DNA of 18,624 nucleotides, from assembly GCA_004525685.1 (NCBI GenBank), contig SPBW01000025.1, forward strand, positions 1 through 18,624, in the 5' to 3' direction. The translations under genes and the position numbers were made by a program. Position 1 is the first letter of the stretch. Each line of letters begins with the position of its first letter. This stretch comes from Candidatus Atribacteria bacterium (GTDB taxonomy: Bacteria > Bipolaricaulota > Bipolaricaulia > UBA7950 > UBA9294). Positions 6,709 through 13,376 of the stretch are shown piece by piece. The notes below the pieces were generated by a model that did no database searches, was not told the DNA's origin, and saw only the letters and a program-made list of their open reading frames with translations.

Positions 6709-7659
6709 CTAGCTAGAGGAACTTTCTGCCAGTTTCTTGCGCAATTCAGGCAAGACAGATTCCGCAGCTCGGATGCCCTCGGCGATACCTTCTTCAGCAT
6801 GCTGATAGCTCATCATCGAGAAGGACACGTCGGGGCGAATCAGGATATCGGGAGGGGACAGAATGAGCTTCTGCCGCAACACTTCCTGCAGAAGTATCGA
6901 GACGGATTGATTGAGGATGCTATACAGCCCAGGCAAGGGCCGATCCAACTCGGGTCGTTCGTGAAACGCCGATTCCAGCAACTCGGTGAGGCTGCCGGGT
7001 ACCCAGGATGGCTGCGCCGATTCGTCCTTGAGATGGTCGCCGATCCGATTCCAGACATGCCTCCCCTTCGTCGTCGTTGGAACCGGTCTTGGCGTAATGT
7101 CGACGGCGATGACGAAATCGGCACCCAGGTCGCGACAGACCTGAATGGGAACGGGATCAACCAATCCCCCATCGACCAGAAGCCTGTCGCCCCATCGAAG
7201 TGGATGAAAGATACCAGGGATGGCCGTCGATGCGCGCACGGCATCCACCAGCAGCCCTTCTCTTAAGTGGACGGCTTCGCCCGTATCCAGATCACAAGCC
7301 ACGGCTGCGTAGGGCATATCCAGATCCTCGATTCGAACCTTGCCAAGAAGCTGCGCCAAATACTTCTTCAGCTCGTTGCCCGAGCTGAGTCCGGCCCGAG
7401 GGAACGTCGGAAGGAAACTGCGAAAGACACGCGTTGCGCCTGCATCCAGCCACTCCTTCTCGACATCTTCGAGAGGAATGCCGACAGCCAGGGTCGCACC
7501 CATGAGCGATCCAATACTCGATCCAGCCACAACCGAGATGGGAATGCCCTCGGCCTGAAGCACCTTGAGCACGCCCGTGTGTGCAGATCCACGTGCGCCG
7601 CCTGAACCTAGCGCCAGACCGATCTTCGGAATTCTGCGCTTCATTTTGTCGCTCATCAT
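6709..7659 (-). CDS. Patatin-like phospholipase, RssA/YchK type
   Basis: This is a patatin-family serine hydrolase of 316 aa from the ATG at 7659. The oxyanion-hole motif GSGGARG is at 18-24, the nucleophile elbow GSSIG at 46-50 (Ser48), and the catalytic-dyad Asp in VDGG (162-165). These are all the residues expected of a lipid acyl hydrolase in the cytosol or at the inner membrane. The start is uncertain: ATGs at 7659, 7656 and 7644 are all possible and none has a strong Shine-Dalgarno. The longer open frame upstream would overlap the kinase gene and lacks family similarity. It follows the APH-like gene by 41 bases and precedes the thioredoxin gene by about 57, so all probably share a transcript. 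Confidence 0.92.
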   Translation of the reverse strand: MMSDKMKRRIPKIGLALGSGGARGSAHTGVLKVLQAEGIPISVVAGSSIGSLMGATLAVGIPLEDVEKEWLDAGATRVFRSFLPTFPRAGLSSGNELKKYLAQLLGKVRIEDLDMPYAAVACDLDTGEAVHLREGLLVDAVRASTAIPGIFHPLRWGDRLLVDGGLVDPVPIQVCRDLGADFVIAVDITPRPVPTTTKGRHVWNRIGDHLKDESAQPSWVPGSLTELLESAFHERPELDRPLPGLYSILNQSVSILLQEVLRQKLILSPPDILIRPDVSFSMMSYQHAEEGIAEGIRAAESVLPELRKKLAESSSS

Positions 7660-7700
7660 CACGGATGATCGTAGCGCATTGCCTAGCCTGTAGCCATCGC

Positions 7701-8729
7701 CTACTTGGCCTGAGAATCTCGCAGGAAGGAGCAAAGACGATGCGTGACTCGTTCGATGTACTCAGGTGCGAACGCACGATCTTCTGAATCTTCCGATACG
7801 GCAACATAGTTGGCCAGAAGCAGCACGCGGCCCATGATAAAGGTGTCAAGCTGGCCGCTATGACTCTCGGGCCATGCCTGCACGGACTCGTATCCAGAGC
7901 GAAAGGCAGCCAGCATGGACGTGAAGTCCTCTCGCCAACGGAAGTAGTACATCGTCGTCGCGATGTCTTGAATCGGATACCCCCACATCATGTCCTCGAA
8001 ATCCAGTGCATAGAGCCGGTCGCCAGCGACCTTCACATTCCACATATGCAGATCATTATGGATCACATACAGAGGAAGCCGACTGCGTATCAGGCGTTCC
8101 ACTTCCTCAACAACTCGCTGATACGCTTCATGATAGACCGTTCGCTGTTCGAGAGTCAGCGGAGCATCCGGGCTGTCGTCGAACAACACGACCGGTTCGG
8201 TGTTGGGGAACGATTCGTCTGCATAGGGGAACACGCAGTCGTAGGTGCGAACTCGGAACTCGTTTGGAGTCTCGAATCCGGCCGCATGGTCATGCAATCG
8301 CGCCATTAGGGTTCCTAGCCGTCTCACGTTGTCCTCGGTCAATCTGTGCGCCAGCATGACGCCGGGGACCCAGCGGTACAACGCGCAGACCATCGGATCT
8401 GTCTCTCCGGGAATCGGCATTTCGCCTACGTAGTCGCCGTCAATCCGGACGACGGGCGCAGGAATGCCGATGTCGCTGTCTTCGGCGATCGCATGAAGCC
8501 ACGCGACTTCCGACCTCACCTCGGCCGCATCGTGGCAGCTCTTGGGCGCCGTCATACGCAGCGCGTAGGCATCCAACGATTCCGTCGTCACGCGGAAGAT
8601 CGTGTTGCTGGCCGCTGTGATCTGCGACAGCTTGGACGGAACAATCCCATACTGCGTAAGCAGCTGTTTCGCGACCGGGCGAAGCCGCCGCCCTCGTCCG
8701 ATTTGGGTCAGGTCACAGAGACGCTTCAT
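7701..8729 (-). CDS. Aminoglycoside phosphotransferase/choline kinase-fold protein
   Basis: This 342-aa protein has the APH fold: N-lobe at about 25-125 with the hinge-like ALYRWVPG, catalytic loop HNDLHMWN (224-231, Asp226 base and Asn231), and the metal-binding Asp in YALDFEDMMWG (D243). The arrangement resembles SrkA (YihE) and homoserine-kinase-type members more than true resistance enzymes; the substrate is unknown. I chose ATG 8729-8727 because it overlaps the stop of the GNAT gene (ATGA). The frame continues upstream, but that extension is Arg/Cys-rich and only shadows the GNAT gene. Coupling to an acetyltransferase-fold gene suggests a shared small-molecule or protein modification task. 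Confidence 0.9.
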   Translation of the reverse strand: MKRLCDLTQIGRGRRLRPVAKQLLTQYGIVPSKLSQITAASNTIFRVTTESLDAYALRMTAPKSCHDAAEVRSEVAWLHAIAEDSDIGIPAPVVRIDGDYVGEMPIPGETDPMVCALYRWVPGVMLAHRLTEDNVRRLGTLMARLHDHAAGFETPNEFRVRTYDCVFPYADESFPNTEPVVLFDDSPDAPLTLEQRTVYHEAYQRVVEEVERLIRSRLPLYVIHNDLHMWNVKVAGDRLYALDFEDMMWGYPIQDIATTMYYFRWREDFTSMLAAFRSGYESVQAWPESHSGQLDTFIMGRVLLLANYVAVSEDSEDRAFAPEYIERVTHRLCSFLRDSQAK

Positions 8730-9751
8730 GATTCCGTTCCTCCGCCCAGCGCCTGAAGGCTCAGGTCCACTCCAGGGCGCAACTCCTTCTCCATGATGGT
8801 CGTCTGCCGTGTTGATCTCATCCCGGCTGCTTCGTACAAGCCGACGGCACCTGTAAGACTGGCGGCATCGACACCAAGACACACGCGTTGCTGGCCCCGA
8901 TTCTTGAATTCCCTGAACGTGTGGTGAAGAAGCGCCAACGCGATGCCGCGCCGCCGCCAGGGACGCGTGACGCCGAGCACGCTGACATAGCCCATCGCGG
9001 GATCTTCCGAGTGTCTGGGATCACATGACGAGTAGCCTGCGATCGTTGCATCGGCCATCGCCAAGAAGGTCAGTGTCTGATCGAATTCGGGGTCATTGCG
9101 AATCCAGTAGCCCCACTCCCTAAGCTCTTGCTCAAACGGCACATCTACATGCCCCCAGTGATCGCAGAAGGCATTGCGGTGGGCATGGACCAGTGCTTCC
9201 AAGTCTTCTTCTAGAACGAATGTGCGAACAGAGATGCCGTCCGCCCAAGCAGGCTCAGGAAGGTCGCCCAAGAGGTCGATCTCCATGCGCCAGAAGTGGC
9301 GCTTGCTCACGAATCCGCTCTGTTCGAGCAAAGCCTTCATGCTGAGATCCTCGTCTTGAATGCCTTGGGTGAGGGTGACCCTTGCCTCACTCGGCGCCTT
9401 AGCAATCGTTTCATTGGCACGTCGCTCGACCCAGTCAAGCAACGCTACCTCGATCCCGAGTCCATTGAACTGCGGATGCACGCGCATCCAACTGCCTGCT
9501 CGAACATGTGGCGCTTCGGTGTCTTCTACTTCGCTGTAACCGACGATGCGCCCATCGAACAGGACAGCCACGCGCGTGTCGGTTTCGAGCGAGAATCCCG
9601 GCTGACGCCACGTGAGGTCAACGTTTCGCTGTGCGTCGACGCGAACGCCGTGCAAGGCGAGCGAACACGTGTTGATGAGTTCGCAGACATTCTGAAGATC
9701 GCTGCGCGTCGCGGGGCGAAGGATCCAATCGTGTTCTTGTGATGCTGTCAT
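8726..9751 (-). CDS. Tandem GNAT-domain acetyltransferase
   Basis: This 341-aa protein has two GNAT domains, the layout seen in MshD-like proteins. Domain 1 (about 9-160) has a weak acetyl-CoA site: WMRVHPQFNGLGIEVALLDW lacks the full Q/R-x-x-G-x-G/A pattern. Domain 2 (about 172-325) has a clear motif A (VSVLGVTRPWRRRGIALALL, 256-275) and the C-terminal LGVDAASLTGAVGLYEAAGM (292-311), so it is probably the active half. The ATG at 9751 has AAGGAG 5 bases upstream. It is the first gene of a likely minus-strand operon with the coupled kinase. The substrate is not predictable; MshD itself is not implied, as there is no mycothiol context. Confidence 0.92.
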   Translation of the reverse strand: MTASQEHDWILRPATRSDLQNVCELINTCSLALHGVRVDAQRNVDLTWRQPGFSLETDTRVAVLFDGRIVGYSEVEDTEAPHVRAGSWMRVHPQFNGLGIEVALLDWVERRANETIAKAPSEARVTLTQGIQDEDLSMKALLEQSGFVSKRHFWRMEIDLLGDLPEPAWADGISVRTFVLEEDLEALVHAHRNAFCDHWGHVDVPFEQELREWGYWIRNDPEFDQTLTFLAMADATIAGYSSCDPRHSEDPAMGYVSVLGVTRPWRRRGIALALLHHTFREFKNRGQQRVCLGVDAASLTGAVGLYEAAGMRSTRQTTIMEKELRPGVDLSLQALGGGTES

Positions 9752-9805
9752 GATGACTCCTTGTCGGAGAATGAACGGCCCAGTCCAAACCGGCTCGGAT
9801 GGACG

Positions 9806-9939
9806 TCAGGCATTGAATGGGAAGGTTCTTGGGTGAATCTGTAGGCGCCGCGTTGCGTCGGCTAGCGTGAAGTAGTTGCCGTGAACATGGGCGTCAGGAG
9901 CAAGAATCCCACATGCGATCTCAGGTCAATCATGTTCAT
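9806..9939 (-). pseudogene. Short ORF with strong RBS, apparently frameshifted
   Basis: An ATG at 9939-9937 has one of the best Shine-Dalgarno sites in the window (AAAGGAGGAGCGGA) but encodes only 25 aa (MNMIDLRSHVGFLLL and ten more) before TAG at 9864-9862. A neighbouring frame downstream gives a far more protein-like run: GILAPDAHVHGNYFTL, then ADATRRLQIHPRTFPFNA, ending with TGA at 9808-9806. Adding one G to the GGG tract near codon 11 would join the two into a 44-aa protein. It may be a recent pseudogene, a sequencing indel, or a chance frame. No family recognised. Confidence 0.3.
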
Positions 9940-9985
9940 TCCGCTCCTCCTTTGGTGCGCCGGTGGCACAGCAGGGTTGCTGATT

Positions 9986-10007
9986 GGCTTCGTACCGTAG
10001 CGAAGCC
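9986..10007 (-). terminator. Stem-loop downstream of the TIGR04076 cluster
   Basis: An inverted repeat GGCTTCG ... CGAAGCC (7 bp plus one wobble, 6-base loop) lies about 100 bases past the stop of the last TIGR04076 gene. It is in the right place to end that transcript, but there is no T-run after the stem on either strand, so intrinsic termination is doubtful. It may instead be an RNA-stabilising hairpin. Confidence 0.3.
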
Positions 10008-10109
10008 ATGCGACAGTATAGCCAAGCAGAAGGTCATCTCAAGGGCTTTCTGAGTTGGCATTGTCCGCATCGCGAAGCGTGGATTGAGCAATCGTCTCTG
10101 CGAATTCCG

Positions 10110-10439
10110 CTACGGAACCTGTACGTCAGGGATTCGCTCGACCTTGAAGATGACCGGACGGAGTCCGTCATTGCAGCATGTGATGGTCACTCCGGGTTCT
10201 TCAATCCATGGAACCGTCGCGCCATGCATGACCATGGCCACTTCATGCTGGATGTTCGGCCATGCCCGCTCGCAGAATCCTTCCGGTTTGGACGGCCACT
10301 CCTCAGAGACGAAGGTCTCTCCTTCTTTGAAGATGAGGCAGGGGCCAAAGCTGGCCTTGAGTTCCTCATTCTTCAAGACCTCATCCACCAGATCCTGATG
10401 AAGCGTTGTCTTGAGAACAGTAATCCTCACTTTTGGCAT
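10110..10439 (-). CDS. TIGR04076-family protein, copy 4
   Basis: This 109-aa protein is the last of four tandem paralogues. It opens MPKVRITVLK and ends CCNDGLRPVIFKVERI plus a short extra tail. The family's Cys positions are kept: GPCLIF (about 53), GFCERAW (about 74) and the CC before NDGLRPV (about 95-96). These invariant Cys residues suggest metal or cluster binding, but TIGR04076 proteins have no assigned function. It has a good RBS (TTGGAGGACTAGAC) inside the end of the upstream gene's spacer, only 2 bases after that gene's stop. Soluble, with no signal peptide. Confidence 0.88.
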   Translation of the reverse strand: MPKVRITVLKTTLHQDLVDEVLKNEELKASFGPCLIFKEGETFVSEEWPSKPEGFCERAWPNIQHEVAMVMHGATVPWIEEPGVTITCCNDGLRPVIFKVERIPDVQVP

Positions 10440-10441
10440 GT

Positions 10442-10741
10442 CTAGTCCTCCAAGCGCTCAATCCGAAACGTTACTGGCCGCAGGCCATCCTGGCAGCAGA
10501 CGATAAGCGGTGTTAGCGGATCCTCATCCCGAAGACACGCCGCCAGCTTGTCGCGAAGATCGAACCAAGCAGATGAACAGAATCCCTCTGGCATCTCAGA
10601 GGTCGCATCAACAGTGAAGCTTTGCCCTGTCTTGAAGAACTCGCACGGAACCACGTGCTCCCAGACGTCTTGGGGCAACGTCTTCTTAACTAGATCCTCG
10701 AACACAATCACCTGAAGAACTCGAATCTCTGCCTTGACCAT
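10442..10741 (-). CDS. TIGR04076-family protein, copy 3 (divergent)
   Basis: This 99-aa paralogue opens MVKAEIRVLQVIVFEDLV and ends CCQDGLRPVTFRIERLED. The Cys set is intact (VPCEFF, GFCSSAW, CC). However, the 'W-ADI/DIH' helix seen in its sisters reads WFDLRDKLAACLRDED, and the Trp-containing loop before the CC is replaced by PLTPLIV, so it is the most divergent copy and may have specialised. The RBS GAGGAGTAACCG lies over the end of the upstream gene. There are 3 bases to the preceding stop. Confidence 0.88.
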   Translation of the reverse strand: MVKAEIRVLQVIVFEDLVKKTLPQDVWEHVVPCEFFKTGQSFTVDATSEMPEGFCSSAWFDLRDKLAACLRDEDPLTPLIVCCQDGLRPVTFRIERLED

Positions 10742-10744
10742 CGG

Positions 10745-11044
10745 TTACTCCTCGATCCTCTGGATGCGGAACGTCACCGGGCGAAGTCCATCGCTACAAC
10801 AACTGAACTGCGTTCCCGGCGTCGGATTGGCACCCATCATCGTCAGCGCCACGACCTTGTGAATATCAGTCCAGGCCCAATCACAGAACCCGTCTGGCTT
10901 GGAAGGAAATGGACCATCGACGACAAAGGTCTGATCTTCTTCGAAGACAGAGCAAACGCCGGCTTGCCCCAATCGCTCTGGGAAGTACTTCACAATGATA
11001 TCTTGGTGAAACGCCTTCTTGATCACCGTGATTCTGGCTTGCAT
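10745..11044 (-). CDS. TIGR04076-family protein, copy 2
   Basis: This 99-aa protein starts MQARITVIKKAFHQDIIVKY and ends CCSDGLRPVTFRIQRIEE. Conserved family features are GVCSVFEEDQTFVVDG, PDGFCDWAWTDIHKVV and the terminal CC-x-DGLRPV block. A good RBS (AAGGGAGTCAGC) precedes the ATG, and the gene follows copy 1 by 11 bases. The paralogues differ widely in the middle while keeping Cys and aromatic positions, which points to old duplications held by selection rather than a recent array. Confidence 0.88.
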   Translation of the reverse strand: MQARITVIKKAFHQDIIVKYFPERLGQAGVCSVFEEDQTFVVDGPFPSKPDGFCDWAWTDIHKVVALTMMGANPTPGTQFSCCSDGLRPVTFRIQRIEE

Positions 11045-11055
11045 GCTGACTCCCT

Positions 11056-11376
11056 TCAGTCTTCAATCCGCTCGATCAGGAAACTCACCGGGCGAAAGCC
11101 GTCTGTGCAGCAGGTGAGCGCTTGTCCCTTGTTGGCCATCCATGGAGGATTCCCATCGAACATGATCATGGCGACATCGCGCTGAATATCAGCCCATGCC
11201 CAATCGCACGGAAAATCGGTCGGCTTGTTCGGCCAGTCCACAAGTTCAAACGCCTGCCCCAGCGACCAGAGAGGACAAGGGCCGAACCCATTAGGATAGC
11301 GCTCTTTCTTGATGTAGGTATCCACAAGGTCTTCGTGGATCGGGAGCTTCACCACCGTAATTCGCACCTTCGCCAT
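11056..11376 (-). CDS. TIGR04076-family protein, copy 1
   Basis: This 106-aa paralogue, first of the four in transcription order, is the closest to the family consensus as I recall it: MAKVRITVVK at the start, GFGPCPLWSLGQAFEL, CDWAWADIQRDVAMIMFDG, GNPPWMANKGQALTCCTDGF and RPVSFLIERIED at the end. One odd point is DFPCDWAW where the sisters have GFC-x-x-AW, so the Cys is shifted by one residue. The RBS GGAGGAGTC is strong. It lies 17 bases after the FmdE-like gene, which argues for one transcript. Its function is unknown, but the Cys pattern suggests metal or redox work. Confidence 0.9.
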   Translation of the reverse strand: MAKVRITVVKLPIHEDLVDTYIKKERYPNGFGPCPLWSLGQAFELVDWPNKPTDFPCDWAWADIQRDVAMIMFDGNPPWMANKGQALTCCTDGFRPVSFLIERIED

Positions 11377-11393
11377 GACTCCTCCGTTCCTTG

Positions 11394-11924
11394 TCAGCTT
11401 GTTCGTTTCTCGCTACACGGGATGCAAAGAATCTGATCCCCAACCACGCGAGTCCTTGTGGACATCACGTGCTCACCGCACACATCGCAACAGACAGAGC
11501 CATGGATGCTCGCCCTGGCAGGTAGCTCAATATCCACGGCATGGACACTCACGATGTCTGCCTCCGCAGCCTTCAGAATCCGCGTAATCCGTTCCTCTCG
11601 GTCATCACCAATATCTGTGGGCACGGCATCATCGCGGGCGACAACGCGAACGCCCTGTCCCGTTCCGCGCGAAATCAGCGTATAGGCCAACTTGCCGTAG
11701 TCGCGAAAGATCACATTGCCCTTGCCGAATGTACATCCAGTTAGCACCTGTAATGCATCGACGCCACAGGCGTCGTTCTCGACGATGGCAACGATCTCTT
11801 CATCATCCGCCTTGCCTTCTGACAACGCGGCAAGCCCGGCAAGCGCCATACGATAGCCGATTGCCAGGCCAGGCCAGAAGTGCCCGTGGAGATCAACAAT
11901 CTCTTCAAGTGATCGTATGGACAT
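11394..11924 (-). CDS. FmdE/FwdE-like protein with C-terminal zinc ribbon
   Basis: This 176-aa protein has the FmdE (formylmethanofuran dehydrogenase subunit E) domain: DLHGHFWPGLAIGYRMALAG at 11-30 and ENDACGVDALQVLTGCTFGK at 49-68, with Cys53 and Cys64. The C-terminus at 146-170 has CDVC ... CIPC, a treble-clef or zinc-ribbon pair. FmdE-domain proteins are common in anaerobes lacking methanofuran, so the name does not imply methanogenesis; a metal or molybdenum-enzyme accessory role is often suspected. No molybdopterin enzyme is nearby. It leads the cluster of four TIGR04076 genes. The RBS (GGGAA, 3 bases before ATG) is weak. Confidence 0.92.
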   Translation of the reverse strand: MSIRSLEEIVDLHGHFWPGLAIGYRMALAGLAALSEGKADDEEIVAIVENDACGVDALQVLTGCTFGKGNVIFRDYGKLAYTLISRGTGQGVRVVARDDAVPTDIGDDREERITRILKAAEADIVSVHAVDIELPARASIHGSVCCDVCGEHVMSTRTRVVGDQILCIPCSEKRTS

Positions 11925-12144
11925 GATTCCCAGACGAGTTTATCGGGTTCAGAGAGAGAACGCAGGCGGCGGCGATACTCCGAAACCTGACAAGATTCAT
12001 TGTTTTAGCAGCCTGCACCTCGCATGTCTTGTATCGCAAAGCAGCGCCTCTATCGCAAGTCGATCTCTGCAATCACCTATTCAAGGAGTTTTGCGGCGGC
12101 ATCGCTAGGAATGTCGCCAGCTCCCCCACAAATAGATCGTAGCA

Positions 12145-12172
12145 ACAAATCAAATGCACGGAGGTGCTTCAA
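12145..12172 (+). promoter_or_regulatory. Shared 5' leader, copy A
   Basis: The bases before the ATG at 12173 read CAACAAATCAAATGCACG, then GAGGTGC and TTCAA. It is nearly identical to copies before the genes at 12905 and 13377. GCAC-GGAG-GTGC can fold as a 4-bp hairpin that displays the Shine-Dalgarno GGAG in its loop. Confidence 0.6.
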
Positions 12173-12586
12173 ATGATCAATCGAAAAATGGCAGCGTTGG
12201 TGGCAGTGGTTCTGTTGGCAGTCGTGGTGGGTAGCGCGGCAACGGCTATGGCGAGCTGTTACTACGTCACACTTGATTCTGTGGATGGATATTTGAGCGG
12301 CAGCGGCGATGAAGACCTGTATTCCGTTGAGTTAACCAAAGGTGTCAGGTACAACTTCCGCCTGTCTGTTGGCTACGGCGACGACTTCGATATCTGGGTC
12401 TACTACAAGGTTTGGGACGGCAACAGCTGGGAGAAGCAATACGTCGCCATGGGCATTGAAGGTACGGGCGTCGATGAATCTGTCTACTTCACTGCATCTC
12501 GGAATACCCGGCACTACGTTGAGGTCATATCTTGGGTAGGGCGAGGTGACTACACCTTCTCATTCCGCCGTCAAATCTGCAACTAG
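12173..12586 (+). CDS. Small secreted beta-sandwich (PPC-like) protein
   Basis: This 137-aa protein starts at ATG 12173 with GGAG well placed in the shared leader; a GTG three codons earlier lies inside that Shine-Dalgarno region and is rejected. Residues 1-28 form a Sec signal (MAALVAVVLLAVVVGSA, then TAMAS). The mature 109 residues look like a bacterial pre-peptidase C-terminal (PPC)-type beta-sandwich: SGSGDEDLYSVELTKGVRYN, DDFDIWVYYKVWDG, and the ending NTRHYVEVISWVGRGDYTFS. Cys29 and Cys136, at the two ends, could form a disulfide. A stand-alone domain without a catalytic partner suggests a binding or structural role outside the cell. A strong terminator follows. Confidence 0.85.
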   Translation: MINRKMAALVAVVLLAVVVGSAATAMASCYYVTLDSVDGYLSGSGDEDLYSVELTKGVRYNFRLSVGYGDDFDIWVYYKVWDGNSWEKQYVAMGIEGTGVDESVYFTASRNTRHYVEVISWVGRGDYTFSFRRQICN

Positions 12587-12712
12587 CCGAACAATCAACC
12601 GAAGGCTCACGAATGCAACAGGCCTGCGGATCAGGGTTCTCCTCCTTTCCCCAATCCGTTGGCCGCGGAACAACATAGACCCGCAGATACCTACGTCTGC
12701 GAACCTCCGTCT

Positions 12713-12752
12713 GGGCGGGGAGGGATCATCCCTCCTCGCCCTCTTTTCTTTT
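12713..12752 (+). terminator. Strong intrinsic terminator
   Basis: GGGCGGGGAGGGA (12713-12725), loop TCA, TCCCTCCTCGCCC (12729-12741) make a 13-bp stem with one G-T wobble, followed at once by TCTTTTCTTTT. It lies about 125 bases after the stop of the secreted-protein gene and should separate it from the next operon. Confidence 0.9.
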
Positions 12753-12790
12753 CATCCCGTGACTTCGTGGAGGCACAACTCGGAACCGTC

Positions 12791-12816
12791 CTGAAACACA
12801 CAGCTGCGTGTTTCAG
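12791..12816. repeat. 26-base near-perfect palindrome
   Basis: CTGAAACAC ... GTGTTTCAG forms 9-bp arms around ACAGCTGC, which is itself nearly symmetric (CAGCTG); there is one mismatch in the whole. It sits between the terminator and leader copy B, so it may be an operator for the ABC exporter operon or a second hairpin. No T-run follows. Confidence 0.5.
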
Positions 12817-12876
12817 CCTTATTCCAGCTCCTTTGCTAGGGGACACAGCATTTCGACCACAAGGAGAGTAGGTCAG

Positions 12877-12904
12877 CCAATCAATCGCACGGAGGTTCAG
12901 AAAC
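12877..12904 (+). promoter_or_regulatory. Shared 5' leader, copy B
   Basis: The sequence AATCAATCGCACGGAGGT, then TCAGAAAC, precedes the ATG at 12905. It matches copy C over almost its whole length. Here the small SD-loop hairpin is broken (GCAC against GTTC). Confidence 0.6.
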
Positions 12905-13219
12905 ATGATTAACCCAGAGATCGTCGTAGCCTTGGTCATCCAATGGATCGTCGGAAAGATCAGTCGAGTTGGCGGAGCCGTGATCAGCTACCTGATTACG
13001 ACGGGAATTCTCGTTTGGGGCCTTGGGTTGTACGCTCAGGGCGATGGCATTGCCTTCCTTGGCATGCCATTGTCACAATGGCTCTTTGTCTTGTTGTGCA
13101 TCATCTGGTACGCGTCCGATACACGAGGACTCATCCGTGCCCGGAAGCTGTCAGAAGAACAAGTTAGACAGGATCTGCGTACATCCGAAGCCCATCAGGA
13201 GCGACCACGCCAGCAGTGA
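12905..13219 (+). CDS. Small two-helix membrane protein
   Basis: This 104-aa protein has hydrophobic segments at about 26-44 (AVISYLITTGILVWGLGLY) and 54-70 (MPLSQWLFVLLCIIWYA), preceded by an amphipathic start and followed by a charged tail (RKLSEEQVRQDL ...). No family recognised. The start is fixed by the GGAG of leader copy B. It lies 157 bases upstream of the 218-aa secreted-protein gene and shares its leader, so it is likely regulated with the exporter operon; it might be an accessory membrane subunit. Confidence 0.75.
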   Translation: MINPEIVVALVIQWIVGKISRVGGAVISYLITTGILVWGLGLYAQGDGIAFLGMPLSQWLFVLLCIIWYASDTRGLIRARKLSEEQVRQDLRTSEAHQERPRQQ

Positions 13220-13346
13220 ACTTTCTGGCTTCTCGCAATGGGGCGTTCCCCTCTTCACAAGAACTCAGGACAAGAATCTCTCTTCGTCAGATCTACAGGC
13301 TCTCAAACGTGGAGCCTCTGAAACTTCCCGAACTCACGTATACAGC

Positions 13347-13376
13347 AGCAAATCAATCGCACGGAGGTGCAGAAAC
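13347..13376 (+). promoter_or_regulatory. Shared 5' leader, copy C
   Basis: CAGCAAATCAATCGCACG, then GAGGTGCAGAAAC, ends at the ATG at 13377. It has the same GCAC-GGAG-GTGC loop as copy A. The first codons also agree with copy A (MINRK against MIHRK), so the repeat extends slightly into the coding region. Confidence 0.6.

Larger units (their letters stand above)
9752..10109. other. Intergenic stretch with decayed mini-ORF and a hairpin
   Basis: This is a 358-base gap after the last TIGR04076 gene and before the GNAT gene, both on the minus strand. It contains the frameshifted short ORF at 9806-9939 and the stem-loop at 9986-10007. I see no clear promoter for the GNAT operon. Confidence 0.5.
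12587..12904. other. Intergenic stretch with terminator, palindrome and leader
   Basis: This is a 318-base gap holding the intrinsic terminator at 12713-12752, the 26-base near-palindrome at 12791-12816 and leader copy B at 12877-12904. No credible gene crosses it. A promoter for the following operon should lie between 12753 and 12876, but I cannot point to good boxes. Confidence 0.5.

Noticed and set aside
7701..8882. Extended 393-codon form of the APH-like gene
   Set aside because: The extension overlaps the GNAT gene and is Arg/Cys-rich; the ATGA-coupled start at 8729 fits the family length.
7701..9751. Kinase/GNAT pair as an acquired aminoglycoside-resistance cassette
   Set aside because: No mobile element or integron site is present and the motifs fit generic family members better than known resistance enzymes.
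9984..10445. Plus-strand frame of 153 codons opposite the last TIGR04076 gene
   Set aside because: It is the antisense of a well-supported family member and has no RBS.
11394..11924. FmdE-like gene as evidence of methanogenesis
   Set aside because: FmdE domains are widespread in non-methanogens, and no other formylmethanofuran dehydrogenase subunit is nearby.
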